Below are positions 7,832 through 16,595 of a stretch of DNA of 41,920 nucleotides, piece after piece. A program made the translations under genes and the position numbers. Numbering within the stretch: position 1 is the first letter of the stretch; every line of letters starts with the position of its first letter. The notes beneath the pieces were generated by a model that was given only the letters and a program-made list of their open reading frames with translations, searched no databases and was not told the DNA's origin. The DNA comes from Ventosimonas gracilis. GTDB taxonomy: Bacteria; Pseudomonadota; Gammaproteobacteria; Pseudomonadales; Pseudomonadaceae. The DNA is taken from the NCBI RefSeq assembly GCF_001580025.1, contig NZ_LSZO01000034.1, positions 1 to 41,920 of the forward strand, in the 5' to 3' direction.

Positions 7832-8590
7832 TCAGGATAACGTAAAACTGTTTTCGCCCAGATAACCGCCCCCCTCACCGAAACGCCTTTCGCCAAGCCA
7901 CATCGAGCCATCAATACGGCGCAGCAGTACGGTGCTGGCGCGGGTGCCGTAGCTTCTGCTTGCGATAAAGGGCGAAGACAGCAGTCGCTCAAAATCGAGT
8001 GTTAATCCCGTATCCGGCAGCTCCATATCCGCCGCTTGCTGGCGGTCTGCCAGTAATGAGAACAAGGCTTCGGTTTGTGCTTCGTCTTGCTCAAGCGCTT
8101 TGCCCAAGGCGGCGCGGCAGCGCTCAAGTTTCGGCCAGGGGGTATTTAGCGCCGCGTTGGACAGGCCATAAATCCCCGCTTTAAGTTTTTGCGGCTGACC
8201 ATCGCGCGCATTGAGGTAGTGAAGCTCGTGCAAATCACCTACCAGCAGATTAAAACCTTCGTAGTCATCCAGATGGCGGGCGACTTCGGCCAGATAATCG
8301 GCGGGCGAGTGCTGCCCGCGCAAAAAGCCCGCGACCAATTCGCCGCGCGAGCGTTTGCCTAATTGGCCACGGTTTTTCTCGCGGATATTGGTCAGCGCGG
8401 CAAAGCGACCGCTTTGTGTCACGCCCAGCCAACTGCCGCCTGCTTGCAAATCGCGCCCGGCCACAATCCACGGCGCATCCGCCCAAGCTGCAAGCGAAAG
8501 TGTCGCCCTGGTATAAAACTCATCACGATTGGCGGCGACCACTAACGGGAGCTTATTCGCAGGTCGCCAAGCAAAGACTATCAGGCACAT
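7832..8590 (-). CDS. NRDE/TANGO2 family protein
   Basis: A 252-residue protein of the NRDE (TANGO2) family, marked by the N-terminal MCLIVFAW with Cys2 and the AANRDEFYTR block at residues 21-30, then AGGSWLGV and ALTNIRE. The family has an Ntn-hydrolase-like fold; eukaryotic and some bacterial members have been linked to heme handling, but no enzymatic reaction is established to my knowledge. The open frame begins seven codons earlier, but the conserved family start is the ATG at 8590. There is no signal peptide, so it is cytoplasmic. It lies just upstream of the paaG-like gene with a 31-bp gap, and divergent from the TauE/SafE permease. Confidence 0.87.
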   Translation of the reverse strand: MCLIVFAWRPANKLPLVVAANRDEFYTRATLSLAAWADAPWIVAGRDLQAGGSWLGVTQSGRFAALTNIREKNRGQLGKRSRGELVAGFLRGQHSPADYLAEVARHLDDYEGFNLLVGDLHELHYLNARDGQPQKLKAGIYGLSNAALNTPWPKLERCRAALGKALEQDEAQTEALFSLLADRQQAADMELPDTGLTLDFERLLSSPFIASRSYGTRASTVLLRRIDGSMWLGERRFGEGGGYLGENSFTLS

Positions 8591-8656
8591 GGCGGGCATA
8601 ATAACCGTCATTAATCAGTGCGCACTATCTATGCGCCAGCAAGCCTTGAGGTGTTT

Positions 8657-9439
8657 ATGGAATTTATGCTGTTTCTGTTGCTCGGCGCTGCCGCCGGGTT
8701 GTTGGCCGGATTGTTTGGCGTGGGCGGCGGCTTAATTATTGTGCCGGTGTTGGTCTTTGCCTTTACCGCGCAAGGCTTTGAGGCAGAACTGCTCACGCAT
8801 ATGGCGGTTGGCACCTCGCTTGCCAGCATTATTTTTACCTCGTTGTCTTCGGCTTATGCCCATCATAAAAAAGGCGCGCTGAATATGGCGGTGGTGCTGC
8901 CGATGGCTTTTGGCACCATTGTGGGCAGTGCGCTGGGGGCATGGACGGCCGGGGCGATTAGCGGACCTGCCTTGCAAAAAATCATCGGTATTTTTGCCCT
9001 GCTGATGGCGCTGCAAATTGCCCTGGATTTACGCCCGAAAGCGAGCGGCGGCTTGCCTGGTACGGCAGGGCTTAGTGCAGCCGGTGGGGTGATTGGCTGG
9101 GCAGCGGCGATTTTTGGCATTGGCGGCGGCTCGCTCTCGGTGCCGTTTTTGCTCTGGCGCGGGCAGAGCATGCAGCAGGCGGTCGCCGTTTCTGCCGCTT
9201 GCGGACTGCCGATTGCACTCTCGGGGGCGCTGAGCTTTGCTGTGCTCGGCAGCCAAGCCGGTGCTTTGCCAAACTGGAGCTTAGGTTATATCTACCTGCC
9301 CGCATTGCTTGGCATTGCGCTGCTTAGCGTACCTTTTGCCAAGCTCGGTGCGAATCTTGCGCACCGACTGCCACAACTATTGCTTAAGCGCCTGTTTGCC
9401 TTGCTGCTGCTGAGCGTAGGCCTTAAGTTTCTGCTGTAG
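8657..9439 (+). CDS. TauE/SafE family permease
   Basis: A 260-residue integral membrane protein with about eight hydrophobic segments in two inverted halves. Each half carries the family glycine motif: LAGLFGVGGGLIIVPVLV near residue 17 and AAIFGIGGGSLSVPFLL near 155. Members export or import sulfur-containing or carboxylated anions such as sulfite, sulfoacetate or taurine products; the substrate here cannot be told. The ATG at 8657 follows GAGGT and is preferred over the in-frame start at 8618. It is divergent from the NRDE gene and its last 17 bp overlap the convergent ABC ATPase gene. A link to the sulfite reductase 4 kb away is only speculative. Confidence 0.85.
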   Translation: MEFMLFLLLGAAAGLLAGLFGVGGGLIIVPVLVFAFTAQGFEAELLTHMAVGTSLASIIFTSLSSAYAHHKKGALNMAVVLPMAFGTIVGSALGAWTAGAISGPALQKIIGIFALLMALQIALDLRPKASGGLPGTAGLSAAGGVIGWAAAIFGIGGGSLSVPFLLWRGQSMQQAVAVSAACGLPIALSGALSFAVLGSQAGALPNWSLGYIYLPALLGIALLSVPFAKLGANLAHRLPQLLLKRLFALLLLSVGLKFLL

Positions 9440-10472
9440 CGGGAAACGCCAGCAGGCTTTGACTATTTAACGAAAGCCCTACCGTACTGCCGATGGCCGC
9501 TTCAAAGCAGCCCGGCAGCAACGCCAAGGCCAGGCTGCCACCGGCCAGACGAAAACGGCACAGCGTACCCGCACCTTGAAAGGTCTTGCTCAAAAGCTCG
9601 CCATGCAGCGAGCTGTCTGGCGCGTACTGCAAGCTGTCCGGACGCAGTAGCAGGTTGAGCTTGGTGTCGGTCTGCCAATCCTGCGCAGTAAAAACCGTAC
9701 CCAGTTCGCTCTGTGCCTGCTTGGTGCCTGTCGCCGTTGCGACAATAAAATAGCCTTGGCCGATAAATCGCGCGGCAAACGGCGTTTTGGGCTGCTGCCA
9801 GAGTTTTTGCGGCGTGCTCCATTGCTCCAGATGACCTTGATAAATCAGGCCAATTTGGTCGCTGACGGCAAAGGCTTCGTCCTGGTCATGAGTGACCAGC
9901 AAAGCCGCCGTCTTCCGCGCTTTAAGAATATCGCGCACCTCGCCCGCCAGACGGCGGCGCAGCTCGGTATCAAGGTTGGAAAACGGCTCATCCAGCAGCA
10001 AAAGCTGCGGATTAGGTGCCAGCGCCCGTGCCAGCGCCACGCGCTGCTGCTGGCCACCGGACAGCTCCTGCGGATGGCGCCTGGCCTCGCGAGCAAGCCC
10101 GACCAGTTCCAAAAGCTCACCAACAATCTGCGCCCTTTTGGGGTGTTTGCGGATACCAAAGCCGATATTGCCTGCCACGGTTAGATGCGGAAACAGCGCG
10201 TAATCCTGAAACACCATACCGATACGGCGTTTTTCCGGCGCAAGACAAAATCCCGGACGGGACAATAACGCGCCTTCTAAATGGATACTGCCCTGTTGCA
10301 GCGTTTCAAATCCGGCTATCGCCCGCAGCACGGTGGTTTTTCCGCAGCCGGAAGGCCCCAGCAGGCAGCCGATTTCACCGGTATTAAGGTTAAAGCTGAT
10401 GTTTTTTACCACCGCTTTGTCGCCGTAGGCGCAAGCGACGTCGTGCAGTTTGAGTAAATGAGGTTCAGACAT
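9423..10472 (-). CDS. Orphan ABC transporter ATP-binding protein, FbpC/PotA-like
   Basis: A 349-residue ATPase: Walker [10 protein letters not shown] (near residue 40), Q-loop [10 protein letters not shown], signature [15 protein letters not shown], Walker B LLLLDEP and the switch [12 protein letters not shown]-terminal regulatory (TOBE-like) domain follows from about 235. The class serves iron(III), sulfate or polyamine importers. No permease or binding protein is adjacent. Its ATG (10472) overlaps the argF stop by eight bases, so it is translated with argF. As I recall, the same argF-ATPase pair occurs in Pseudomonas, which suggests an old association. The 3' end overlaps the TauE gene by 17 bp. 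Confidence 0.88.
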   Translation of the reverse strand: MSEPHLLKLHDVACAYGDKAVVKNISFNLNTGEIGCLLGPSGCGKTTVLRAIAGFETLQQGSIHLEGALLSRPGFCLAPEKRRIGMVFQDYALFPHLTVAGNIGFGIRKHPKRAQIVGELLELVGLAREARRHPQELSGGQQQRVALARALAPNPQLLLLDEPFSNLDTELRRRLAGEVRDILKARKTAALLVTHDQDEAFAVSDQIGLIYQGHLEQWSTPQKLWQQPKTPFAARFIGQGYFIVATATGTKQAQSELGTVFTAQDWQTDTKLNLLLRPDSLQYAPDSSLHGELLSKTFQGAGTLCRFRLAGGSLALALLPGCFEAAIGSTVGLSLNSQSLLAFPATAET

Positions 10473-11376
10473 TAGGGGCAATTAACTTCTCAAGCAGGGC
10501 TTTTTGCGCGTGCAGGCGGTTTTCGGCCTGCTGCCAAACTTCGGCGCGCGGGTCATCCAGCAAATCTTCGCTAATTTCTTCGCCGCGATGGGCGGGAAGA
10601 CAGTGCAAAAACAGCACATCGGCGTGCGCTTTATCCAGCAAATCACGGCTCACCTGATACAGGTGAAAGGCTTTAAGGCGCTGCGCGGCCTCTTCTTCTT
10701 GCCCCATCGAAGCCCATACATCGGTGGTGACCAAATGTGCGCCTGCTGCCGCCTCAAATGGGTCACGCACAAGCCTTACGCGCTCACCGGCAAGCTCAAG
10801 ATAACGCGCATCCGGCTCGTAACCTTCGGGGCAGGCAATACGCAGCTTGAAGTCAAACTGCACAGCGGCTTCCAGATAGCTGTTGCACATATTGTTGCCG
10901 TCGCCAATCCAGGCCACGGTTTTACCGGCAATCGCGCCGCGCTGCTCGCTATAGGTCTGCATATCGGCGAGCAACTGGCACGGATGCAGTTCATCGGACA
11001 GGCCATTAATAACCGGAACGCTCGAATGCGCCGCAAATGCGCGCAGCGTCTCATGGGCAAAGGTGCGAATCATCAGCCCATCGAGCATCGAAGACATCAC
11101 AATGGCGCTGTCGGCCAGCGGTTCGCCGCGACCAAGCTGGGTATCGGCCGGGGACAAAAACAGCGCCTGCCCGCCAAGCTGAATCATGCCGACGGAAAAA
11201 GACAGCCGCGTGCGCGTGGAAGCCTTCTCAAAAATCACCCCCAGCACACGGTTTTTCAGCGGCTGCGGCAACACGCCCTGCGCCCTTAGCTTTTTAAGCT
11301 CGCTCGCCCGCGCAATCAAAGCGGTAAGCTCAGCAGGGTTAAAGTCCAGCAGGGACAGAAAATGTTTGGCACCCAT
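10465..11376 (-). CDS. argF: Ornithine carbamoyltransferase, anabolic
   Basis: A 303-residue enzyme joining carbamoyl phosphate and ornithine to give citrulline in arginine synthesis. Carbamoyl-phosphate binding motif STRTR is at residues 53-57, the HPCQLLAD block is near 130, and the ornithine loop [10 protein letters not shown] is near 260. Length fits the Pseudomonas-type anabolic enzyme (about 305). The ATG at 11376 is chosen; a TTG one codon upstream is possible. A promoter candidate lies at 11411-11438, and the mobile element sits upstream of that. It is the first gene of an operon with the orphan ABC ATPase. Confidence 0.96.
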   Translation of the reverse strand: MGAKHFLSLLDFNPAELTALIARASELKKLRAQGVLPQPLKNRVLGVIFEKASTRTRLSFSVGMIQLGGQALFLSPADTQLGRGEPLADSAIVMSSMLDGLMIRTFAHETLRAFAAHSSVPVINGLSDELHPCQLLADMQTYSEQRGAIAGKTVAWIGDGNNMCNSYLEAAVQFDFKLRIACPEGYEPDARYLELAGERVRLVRDPFEAAAGAHLVTTDVWASMGQEEEAAQRLKAFHLYQVSRDLLDKAHADVLFLHCLPAHRGEEISEDLLDDPRAEVWQQAENRLHAQKALLEKLIAPNV

Positions 11377-11410
11377 CAAAAGCCAACCCCATACGGGAAA
11401 AACCTAAAAG

Positions 11411-11438
11411 TTTATATAAAACCCGCTGCCAATACCAA
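11411..11438 (-). promoter_or_regulatory. Candidate argF promoter
   Basis: On the minus strand TTGGTA (11438-11433), a 16-bp spacer and TATAAA (11416-11411) form a sigma-70-like promoter, giving a leader of about 25-30 nt before the argF ATG. Confidence 0.55.
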
Positions 11439-11481
11439 GAAAATATCGCCATTTTCCCCTCTCCCACCCGCGACCGAGGAG

Positions 11482-11511
11482 ACGGGAACAGACCATAGGG
11501 TCTGTTCCCGT
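11482..11511. repeat. Solo terminal repeat making a tight hairpin with the MITE end
   Basis: ACGGGAACAGACC at 11482-11494 is the inverse of GGTCTGTTCCCGT at 11499-11511, separated by only four bases (ATAG). The left arm matches the right end of the MITE with one base missing or changed before TA, so it looks like the remnant of another element whose body is lost. No T-run follows, so it is unlikely to be a terminator. Confidence 0.55.
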
Positions 11512-11764
11512 GTCAAACGCGAGCCGCGCTGCTGCTCAAAATTTCGCCAGACTAGGCGCAGCATGCAGCCAATGTGTACAACCTTGGCAAATGCTGCAAC
11601 AACGTATGGCGAAATTTTGGGCGCAGCCCGAAGGGACGGGCCAGATTTTGTGCGCTGCTGTGTTGCTCGTCGTTCATTTGCATGAGCAAATTTCTCTTCT
11701 CGCGCCTTGCCGCGCGCAAAATCTGGCTCCGTCGCGGCCACGTTTGACACGGGAACAGACCCTA
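11496..11764. mobile_element. MITE-like element, copy 2 (complete)
   Basis: A complete non-autonomous element of about 265 bp (11498-11762). Its ends are perfect inverted repeats: 11496-11519 against 11741-11764, 24 bp including the flanking TA on each side, beginning GGGTCTGTTCCCGTG inside the TA. TA duplication plus such ends is the habit of IS630/Tc1-mariner-like elements. A second internal inverted pair is at 11538-11549 and 11607-11618. There is no transposase frame. The element lies between the argF promoter and the prfB -10 box. The right 214 bp recur at 1-214 beside ridA in the same orientation. Confidence 0.82.
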
Positions 11765-11774
11765 AAGCTTGCGC

Positions 11775-11780
11775 TATAAT
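11775..11780 (+). promoter_or_regulatory. prfB -10 box, with -35 region inside the MITE
   Basis: TATAAT at 11775-11780 with a GC-rich discriminator (CCGGCG) lies 40 bp before the prfB ATG. The position for a -35 at 17-bp spacing (11752-11757, GGAACA) is inside the element's terminal repeat, so the original -35 was displaced by the insertion. TTGACA at 11744-11749 is too far (25 bp) to serve in the usual way. Confidence 0.6.
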
Positions 11781-11819
11781 CCGGCGTTTTCTTCTAAGTA
11801 CCTGCCTGAGTTAGCCTTG

Positions 11820-12915
11820 ATGGAAATCAACCCCACACTAAGCCAAATCAAAGAACTTCAAAGCCGTACCGCTCAACTTCGGGGGTATCTTTGACTACGA
11901 CCACAAGCACGAACGCTTGGTGGAAGTGACCCGCGAGCTGGAAGACCCCAGCATCTGGAATCGCCCCGATTACGCGCAGAGCCTCGGGCGCGAACGCGCC
12001 TTGCTGGAACAAACAGTCGGCACTTTGGATGAATTAGGCCAAGGCCTTATTGATGCCCACGAGCTATTGGAAATGGCCGCCGAGGAAGAAGACCAAGCGG
12101 CGCTTTTGGAAATCAACGCCGAACTGGAGCGCCTGCAAACGCTGCTCGCCGACATGGAATTTCGCCGCATGTTCAGCGGCGAGATGGACAGCAATAACGC
12201 CTGGCTCGATATTCAGTCAGGCTCCGGCGGCACGGAAGCGCAAGATTGGGCGCAAATGATTTTGCGTATGTATCTGCGCTGGGCAGAAAAACACGACTTT
12301 GCAGCGGAAATCGTCGAACTATCCGAAGGTGAAGTCGCCGGTATCAAAAGCGCCACTATTCATATCCGCGGTGACTACGCCTTTGGCTGGCTGCGCACCG
12401 AAATTGGCGTGCACCGGCTGGTACGCAAAAGCCCGTTTGATTCTGGCAACCGTCGCCATACCTCGTTTTGCGCGGTGTTCGCCTCGCCGGAAATTGACGA
12501 CAGCATCGAGATTGAAATCAATCCGGCGGAACTGCGCATCGATACCTACCGTTCTTCCGGTGCGGGCGGCCAGCACGTCAATACCACGGATTCGGCGGTT
12601 CGCATCACCCACACGCCCACCAATACCGTGGTTTCCTGCCAGAACGAACGCTCGCAGCACGCCAACCGCGACCGCGCCATGAAAATGCTGCGTGCCAAGC
12701 TCTATGAGCTGGAAATGATGAAACGTAACGCCGCACAACAGATCCTCGAAGACAGCAAATCCGATATTGGCTGGGGACATCAAATCCGCTCCTACGTGCT
12801 CGACCAATCGCGCATTAAGGACCTGCGCACCGGCGTTGAGCGCAGCGACTGCGATAAAGTCTTGGGCGGCGACCTCGACGAATTTTTACAAGCCAGCCTA
12901 AAACAAGGGCTGTAA
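11820..12915 (+). CDS. prfB: Peptide chain release factor 2 (with programmed +1 frameshift)
   Basis: Release factor 2 reads UGA and UAA stop codons and triggers hydrolysis of the peptidyl-tRNA. The gene is read in two frames: 24 codons from the ATG at 11820, then an in-frame TGA at 11892-11894, where the ribosome slips +1 on CTT and resumes at GAC (11893). The product is 364 residues, like E. coli RF2 (365). The anticodon-like SPF motif ([11 protein letters not shown]) and the catalytic GGQ ([13 protein letters not shown]) are present. The 3' end overlaps lysS in TAATG, the usual prfB-lysS operon. The upstream promoter has been altered by a MITE. Confidence 0.96.
11880..11895 (+). promoter_or_regulatory. 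RF2 programmed frameshift site
   Basis: The sequence CGG GGG TAT CTT TGA C has the Shine-Dalgarno-like G-run, the slippery CTT and the poorly terminated TGA-C context of the conserved RF2 autoregulation signal. When RF2 is scarce the ribosome pauses at TGA and shifts +1. In E. coli the first codon is AGG; here CGG keeps the G-run. Confidence 0.93.
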
Positions 12916-14411
12916 TGGAACTTATTGATATGACTGAATCAGCACAGCCGGACGAAAACCATTTAATCGCCGCACGGCGCGACAAACTCGCCGCATTGCG
13001 CGAGCAGGGCAACGCCTTTCCCAATGATTTTCGTCGTAGCCATTATTGCGACGATTTACAACAACAATATAAAGACAGCAGCAAAGCCGAACTGGAAGCC
13101 GCCGCCATAGCGGTTAAAGTCGCCGGACGTTTAATGCTCAATCGCGGCGCTTTTTTAGTCATTCAAGACAGCAGTAGCCGCTTGCAGCTCTACGTTAATC
13201 GTAAAACTTTATCCTCTGAGCAATTAGCCTTGGCCAGCAGTTTGGACTTGGGCGACATCATTGCCGCCGAAGGCACCTTGGCGCGCTCCGGTAAAGGTGA
13301 TTTATATGTCGATATGCAAAGCCTGCGACTTTTAACCAAAGCGCTGCGCCCGCTTCCGGATAAACATCACGGCTTAACCGATACCGAACAACGTTATCGC
13401 CAGCGTTATTTGGATTTAATCGTCAACGAAACCACCCAAAAAACCTTCCGCGTACGTTCACAAGTAATTGCGCATATCCGCCGTTTTATGGAAGCGCATG
13501 GCTTTCTTGAAGTCGAAACACCGATGCTGCAAGCCATTCCCGGCGGCGCTTCAGCCAAGCCTTTTGCCACCCATCACAATGCGCTGGATATGCCCATGTA
13601 TCTGCGCATTGCACCGGAGCTTTATTTAAAGCGTCTGGTGGTCGGCGGTTTTGAAAAGGTCTTTGAAATTAACCGCAACTTTCGTAATGAAGGGGTTTCC
13701 ACCCGGCATAACCCCGAATTTACCATGCTGGAGTTTTACCAAGCCTTTGCCGATTATCAAGACAATATGGATTTAACCGAAGTCTTATTGCGTGAATTAG
13801 CGCAATCGGTATTAGGTAGTACGGATGTGCCTTACGGCGATAAAGTCTTCCACTTTGCCGAGCCGTTTGCGCGCTTATCCATGTTTGATTCCATCGTGCA
13901 ATTCGCGGGCATCCGCGAAGCGGATTTACGCGATATTGATACTGTCCGCGCACTTGCCAAAAAAGCCGGCGGGCAAATTAAAGGCCACGAAGGTTTGGGC
14001 AAATTACAAACGATATTATTTGAAGAGCTGGTTGAACCGAAGCTGGAACAGCCGACTTTTATTACCCGCTATCCGTTTGAAGTTTCCCCACTGGCGCAGC
14101 GCAGTGCCGATGACCCGAATGTCACCGACCGCTTTGAACTCTTTATCGGCGGGCGCGAGATTGCCAATGCCTATTCCGAACTGAACGATGCCGAAGACCA
14201 GGCCGAACGTTTTGCCGCGCAAGTGCGCGAAAAAGACGCAGGCGACGATGAAGCCATGCACTTCGACAGCGACTATATTCGCGCACTCGAATACGGCATG
14301 CCGCCGACGGCGGGCGAAGGTATCGGCATTGACCGGCTGGTGATGCTGCTGACCAACTCGCCCTCCATCCGCGATGTGATTTTATTTCCGCATATGCGCC
14401 CCGAAGGCTAA
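12915..14411 (+). CDS. lysS: Lysyl-tRNA synthetase, class II
   Basis: This 498-residue class II synthetase charges tRNA-Lys. An N-terminal OB-fold anticodon-binding domain (about 60-150) precedes the catalytic domain, with motif 2 in [20 protein letters not shown] and motif 3 in [13 protein letters not shown] near the C-terminus. The stretch from [13 protein letters not shown] to the end reads almost like Pseudomonas LysS, which is one basis for placing the organism. The start at 12915 overlaps the prfB stop (TAATG); a second ATG at 12930 is possible. It is co-transcribed with prfB. Confidence 0.97.
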   Translation: MELIDMTESAQPDENHLIAARRDKLAALREQGNAFPNDFRRSHYCDDLQQQYKDSSKAELEAAAIAVKVAGRLMLNRGAFLVIQDSSSRLQLYVNRKTLSSEQLALASSLDLGDIIAAEGTLARSGKGDLYVDMQSLRLLTKALRPLPDKHHGLTDTEQRYRQRYLDLIVNETTQKTFRVRSQVIAHIRRFMEAHGFLEVETPMLQAIPGGASAKPFATHHNALDMPMYLRIAPELYLKRLVVGGFEKVFEINRNFRNEGVSTRHNPEFTMLEFYQAFADYQDNMDLTEVLLRELAQSVLGSTDVPYGDKVFHFAEPFARLSMFDSIVQFAGIREADLRDIDTVRALAKKAGGQIKGHEGLGKLQTILFEELVEPKLEQPTFITRYPFEVSPLAQRSADDPNVTDRFELFIGGREIANAYSELNDAEDQAERFAAQVREKDAGDDEAMHFDSDYIRALEYGMPPTAGEGIGIDRLVMLLTNSPSIRDVILFPHMRPEG

Positions 14412-14420
14412 ACAAAGGTT

Positions 14421-15424
<1,004 letters not shown>

Positions 15425-15432
15425 GCCAGCAT

Positions 15433-15473
15433 CCCCTTGCCCGCTAGCGCGGGAGAGGGCTGGGGGAGAGGGT
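15433..15473. repeat. REP-like hairpin sequence after adk
   Basis: A pyrimidine-then-purine stretch with a short hairpin (CCCGC / GCGGG) and GGGAGAGGG runs. Relatives occur at 16545-16567 (shortened) and 28677-28706. Such CCCTCTCCC...GGGAGAGGG pieces are typical of intergenic REP-like repeats and may end adk transcription. Confidence 0.45.
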
Positions 15474-15501
15474 GACAACGGCGGGCGTTGAGGTTAAAGC
15501 G

Positions 15502-16485
15502 ATGAATGCAAAAAATAATATACTGCACCTGCTTCTCATCCTGTTACTGAACCCATTGATCCCGGCCTTTGCCGGACTGGATCACAGGCCGCGTTACTAC
15601 TATCAAGCGCCGCAATCCTACCTAGCCTTTAAAACATCACAAGCCTTGGCAAAAAAAGGCGATGCTCTGGCGCAATTTACCCTTTGCCTCGCCTATCGTT
15701 TCGGCAAATATGTCCGAAAAAACGCTGAAAAGACCTTATTCTGGTGCAAAACAGCGGCCAATCAAGGATTAGCGCAAGCGCAAGAGTACTTGGGTTATAT
15801 GTATCTCGATGGCAACCCAGTAGAAAAAGATTACGCCCAGGCTCTACACTGGTTTCAAATCGCCAGCGCACAAAATAATAAGGATGCCCAATATTATCTG
15901 GGACAAATGTATGACTACGGCTGGGGGGTAAACCCGGACCATGACAAAGCCATTTATTTCTATCAATTATCCGCCGCGCAAAACAATTACGACGCAAAAA
16001 AGGCGCTGGATAAAATCCTGGAAAGATACCGCGACTTTGAAAAAAAACTGCCGCGGGCAAGACAGGGAGATAAAAGTGCGCAGTGGGACTGCGCCAGTCT
16101 ATGCCTTGGCATCTGGCGTGAACAAGTCATCCGCAAAGAATGTAGTGAGGCGATAGACTGGCTGATCTCATCGGCAGAACAAGGCTACAAATTCTCACAA
16201 AAATATCTTGCCGAGTTTTATCTTAAGGGCAAGCACGTAGAACAAAATTACCCAAAAGCACTCTACTTTTTTCAACGGGTTGCCGAGCAAGGCGATTATC
16301 ATGCGCAGTACCTTATTGGCACCATGTATGAAGAAGGTCTTGGCGTAGACAAAAACCAGAGCGAGGCCATACGCTGGTATCAATTATCCGCCGCACAGGG
16401 GCATTGGGGAGCAAAGAAAGCACTGAGACGAATCCGCTATGGCTTCCTTGGAACATGGTTTTCAGAAACCTTTCCGGGTCTCTGA
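15502..16485 (+). CDS. Secreted Sel1-repeat protein A
   Basis: A 327-residue protein with a Sec signal peptide (residues 1-25, ending PAFAG without a lipobox) and a series of Sel1-type TPR-like repeats, about 36 residues each, seen as GDALAQFTLCLAYRFGKYV, AQAQEYLGYMYLDG, DAQYYLGQMYDYGWGV and AEQGDYHAQYLIGTMYEEGLGV. Sel1 repeats form a solenoid for protein binding; no partner or role can be assigned. The ATG at 15502 follows GAGG at eight bases, favoured over the GTG at 15472. It is the first member of a tandem duplication with the next gene and sits between adk and tsaB. Confidence 0.85.
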   Translation: MNAKNNILHLLLILLLNPLIPAFAGLDHRPRYYYQAPQSYLAFKTSQALAKKGDALAQFTLCLAYRFGKYVRKNAEKTLFWCKTAANQGLAQAQEYLGYMYLDGNPVEKDYAQALHWFQIASAQNNKDAQYYLGQMYDYGWGVNPDHDKAIYFYQLSAAQNNYDAKKALDKILERYRDFEKKLPRARQGDKSAQWDCASLCLGIWREQVIRKECSEAIDWLISSAEQGYKFSQKYLAEFYLKGKHVEQNYPKALYFFQRVAEQGDYHAQYLIGTMYEEGLGVDKNQSEAIRWYQLSAAQGHWGAKKALRRIRYGFLGTWFSETFPGL

Positions 16486-16535
16486 CGGATGGATTGATAT
16501 TGCAAAAACGCCATTTTCCAGCAAGCCCGATCATC
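16483..16535. repeat. Direct repeat at the end of Sel1 unit 1
   Basis: This 53-bp segment, from the stop codon of the first Sel1 gene onward, recurs at 18417-18469 after the second Sel1 gene with three mismatches. It marks the boundary of a tandem duplication. Confidence 0.85.
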
Positions 16536-16595
16536 TCACCACCTCCCCTTGCCCGCTGCGAGAGGGTAACAACGGCGAGCATTGAGGTTAAAGCT

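Noticed and set aside
10504-11289. A 261-codon open frame opposite argF
   Set aside because: Antisense of a fully recognised enzyme; no family features.
11744-11749. TTGACA in the MITE end as the -35 of prfB
   Set aside because: It is 25 bp from the TATAAT, too far for the normal spacing, and copy 1 does not keep it.
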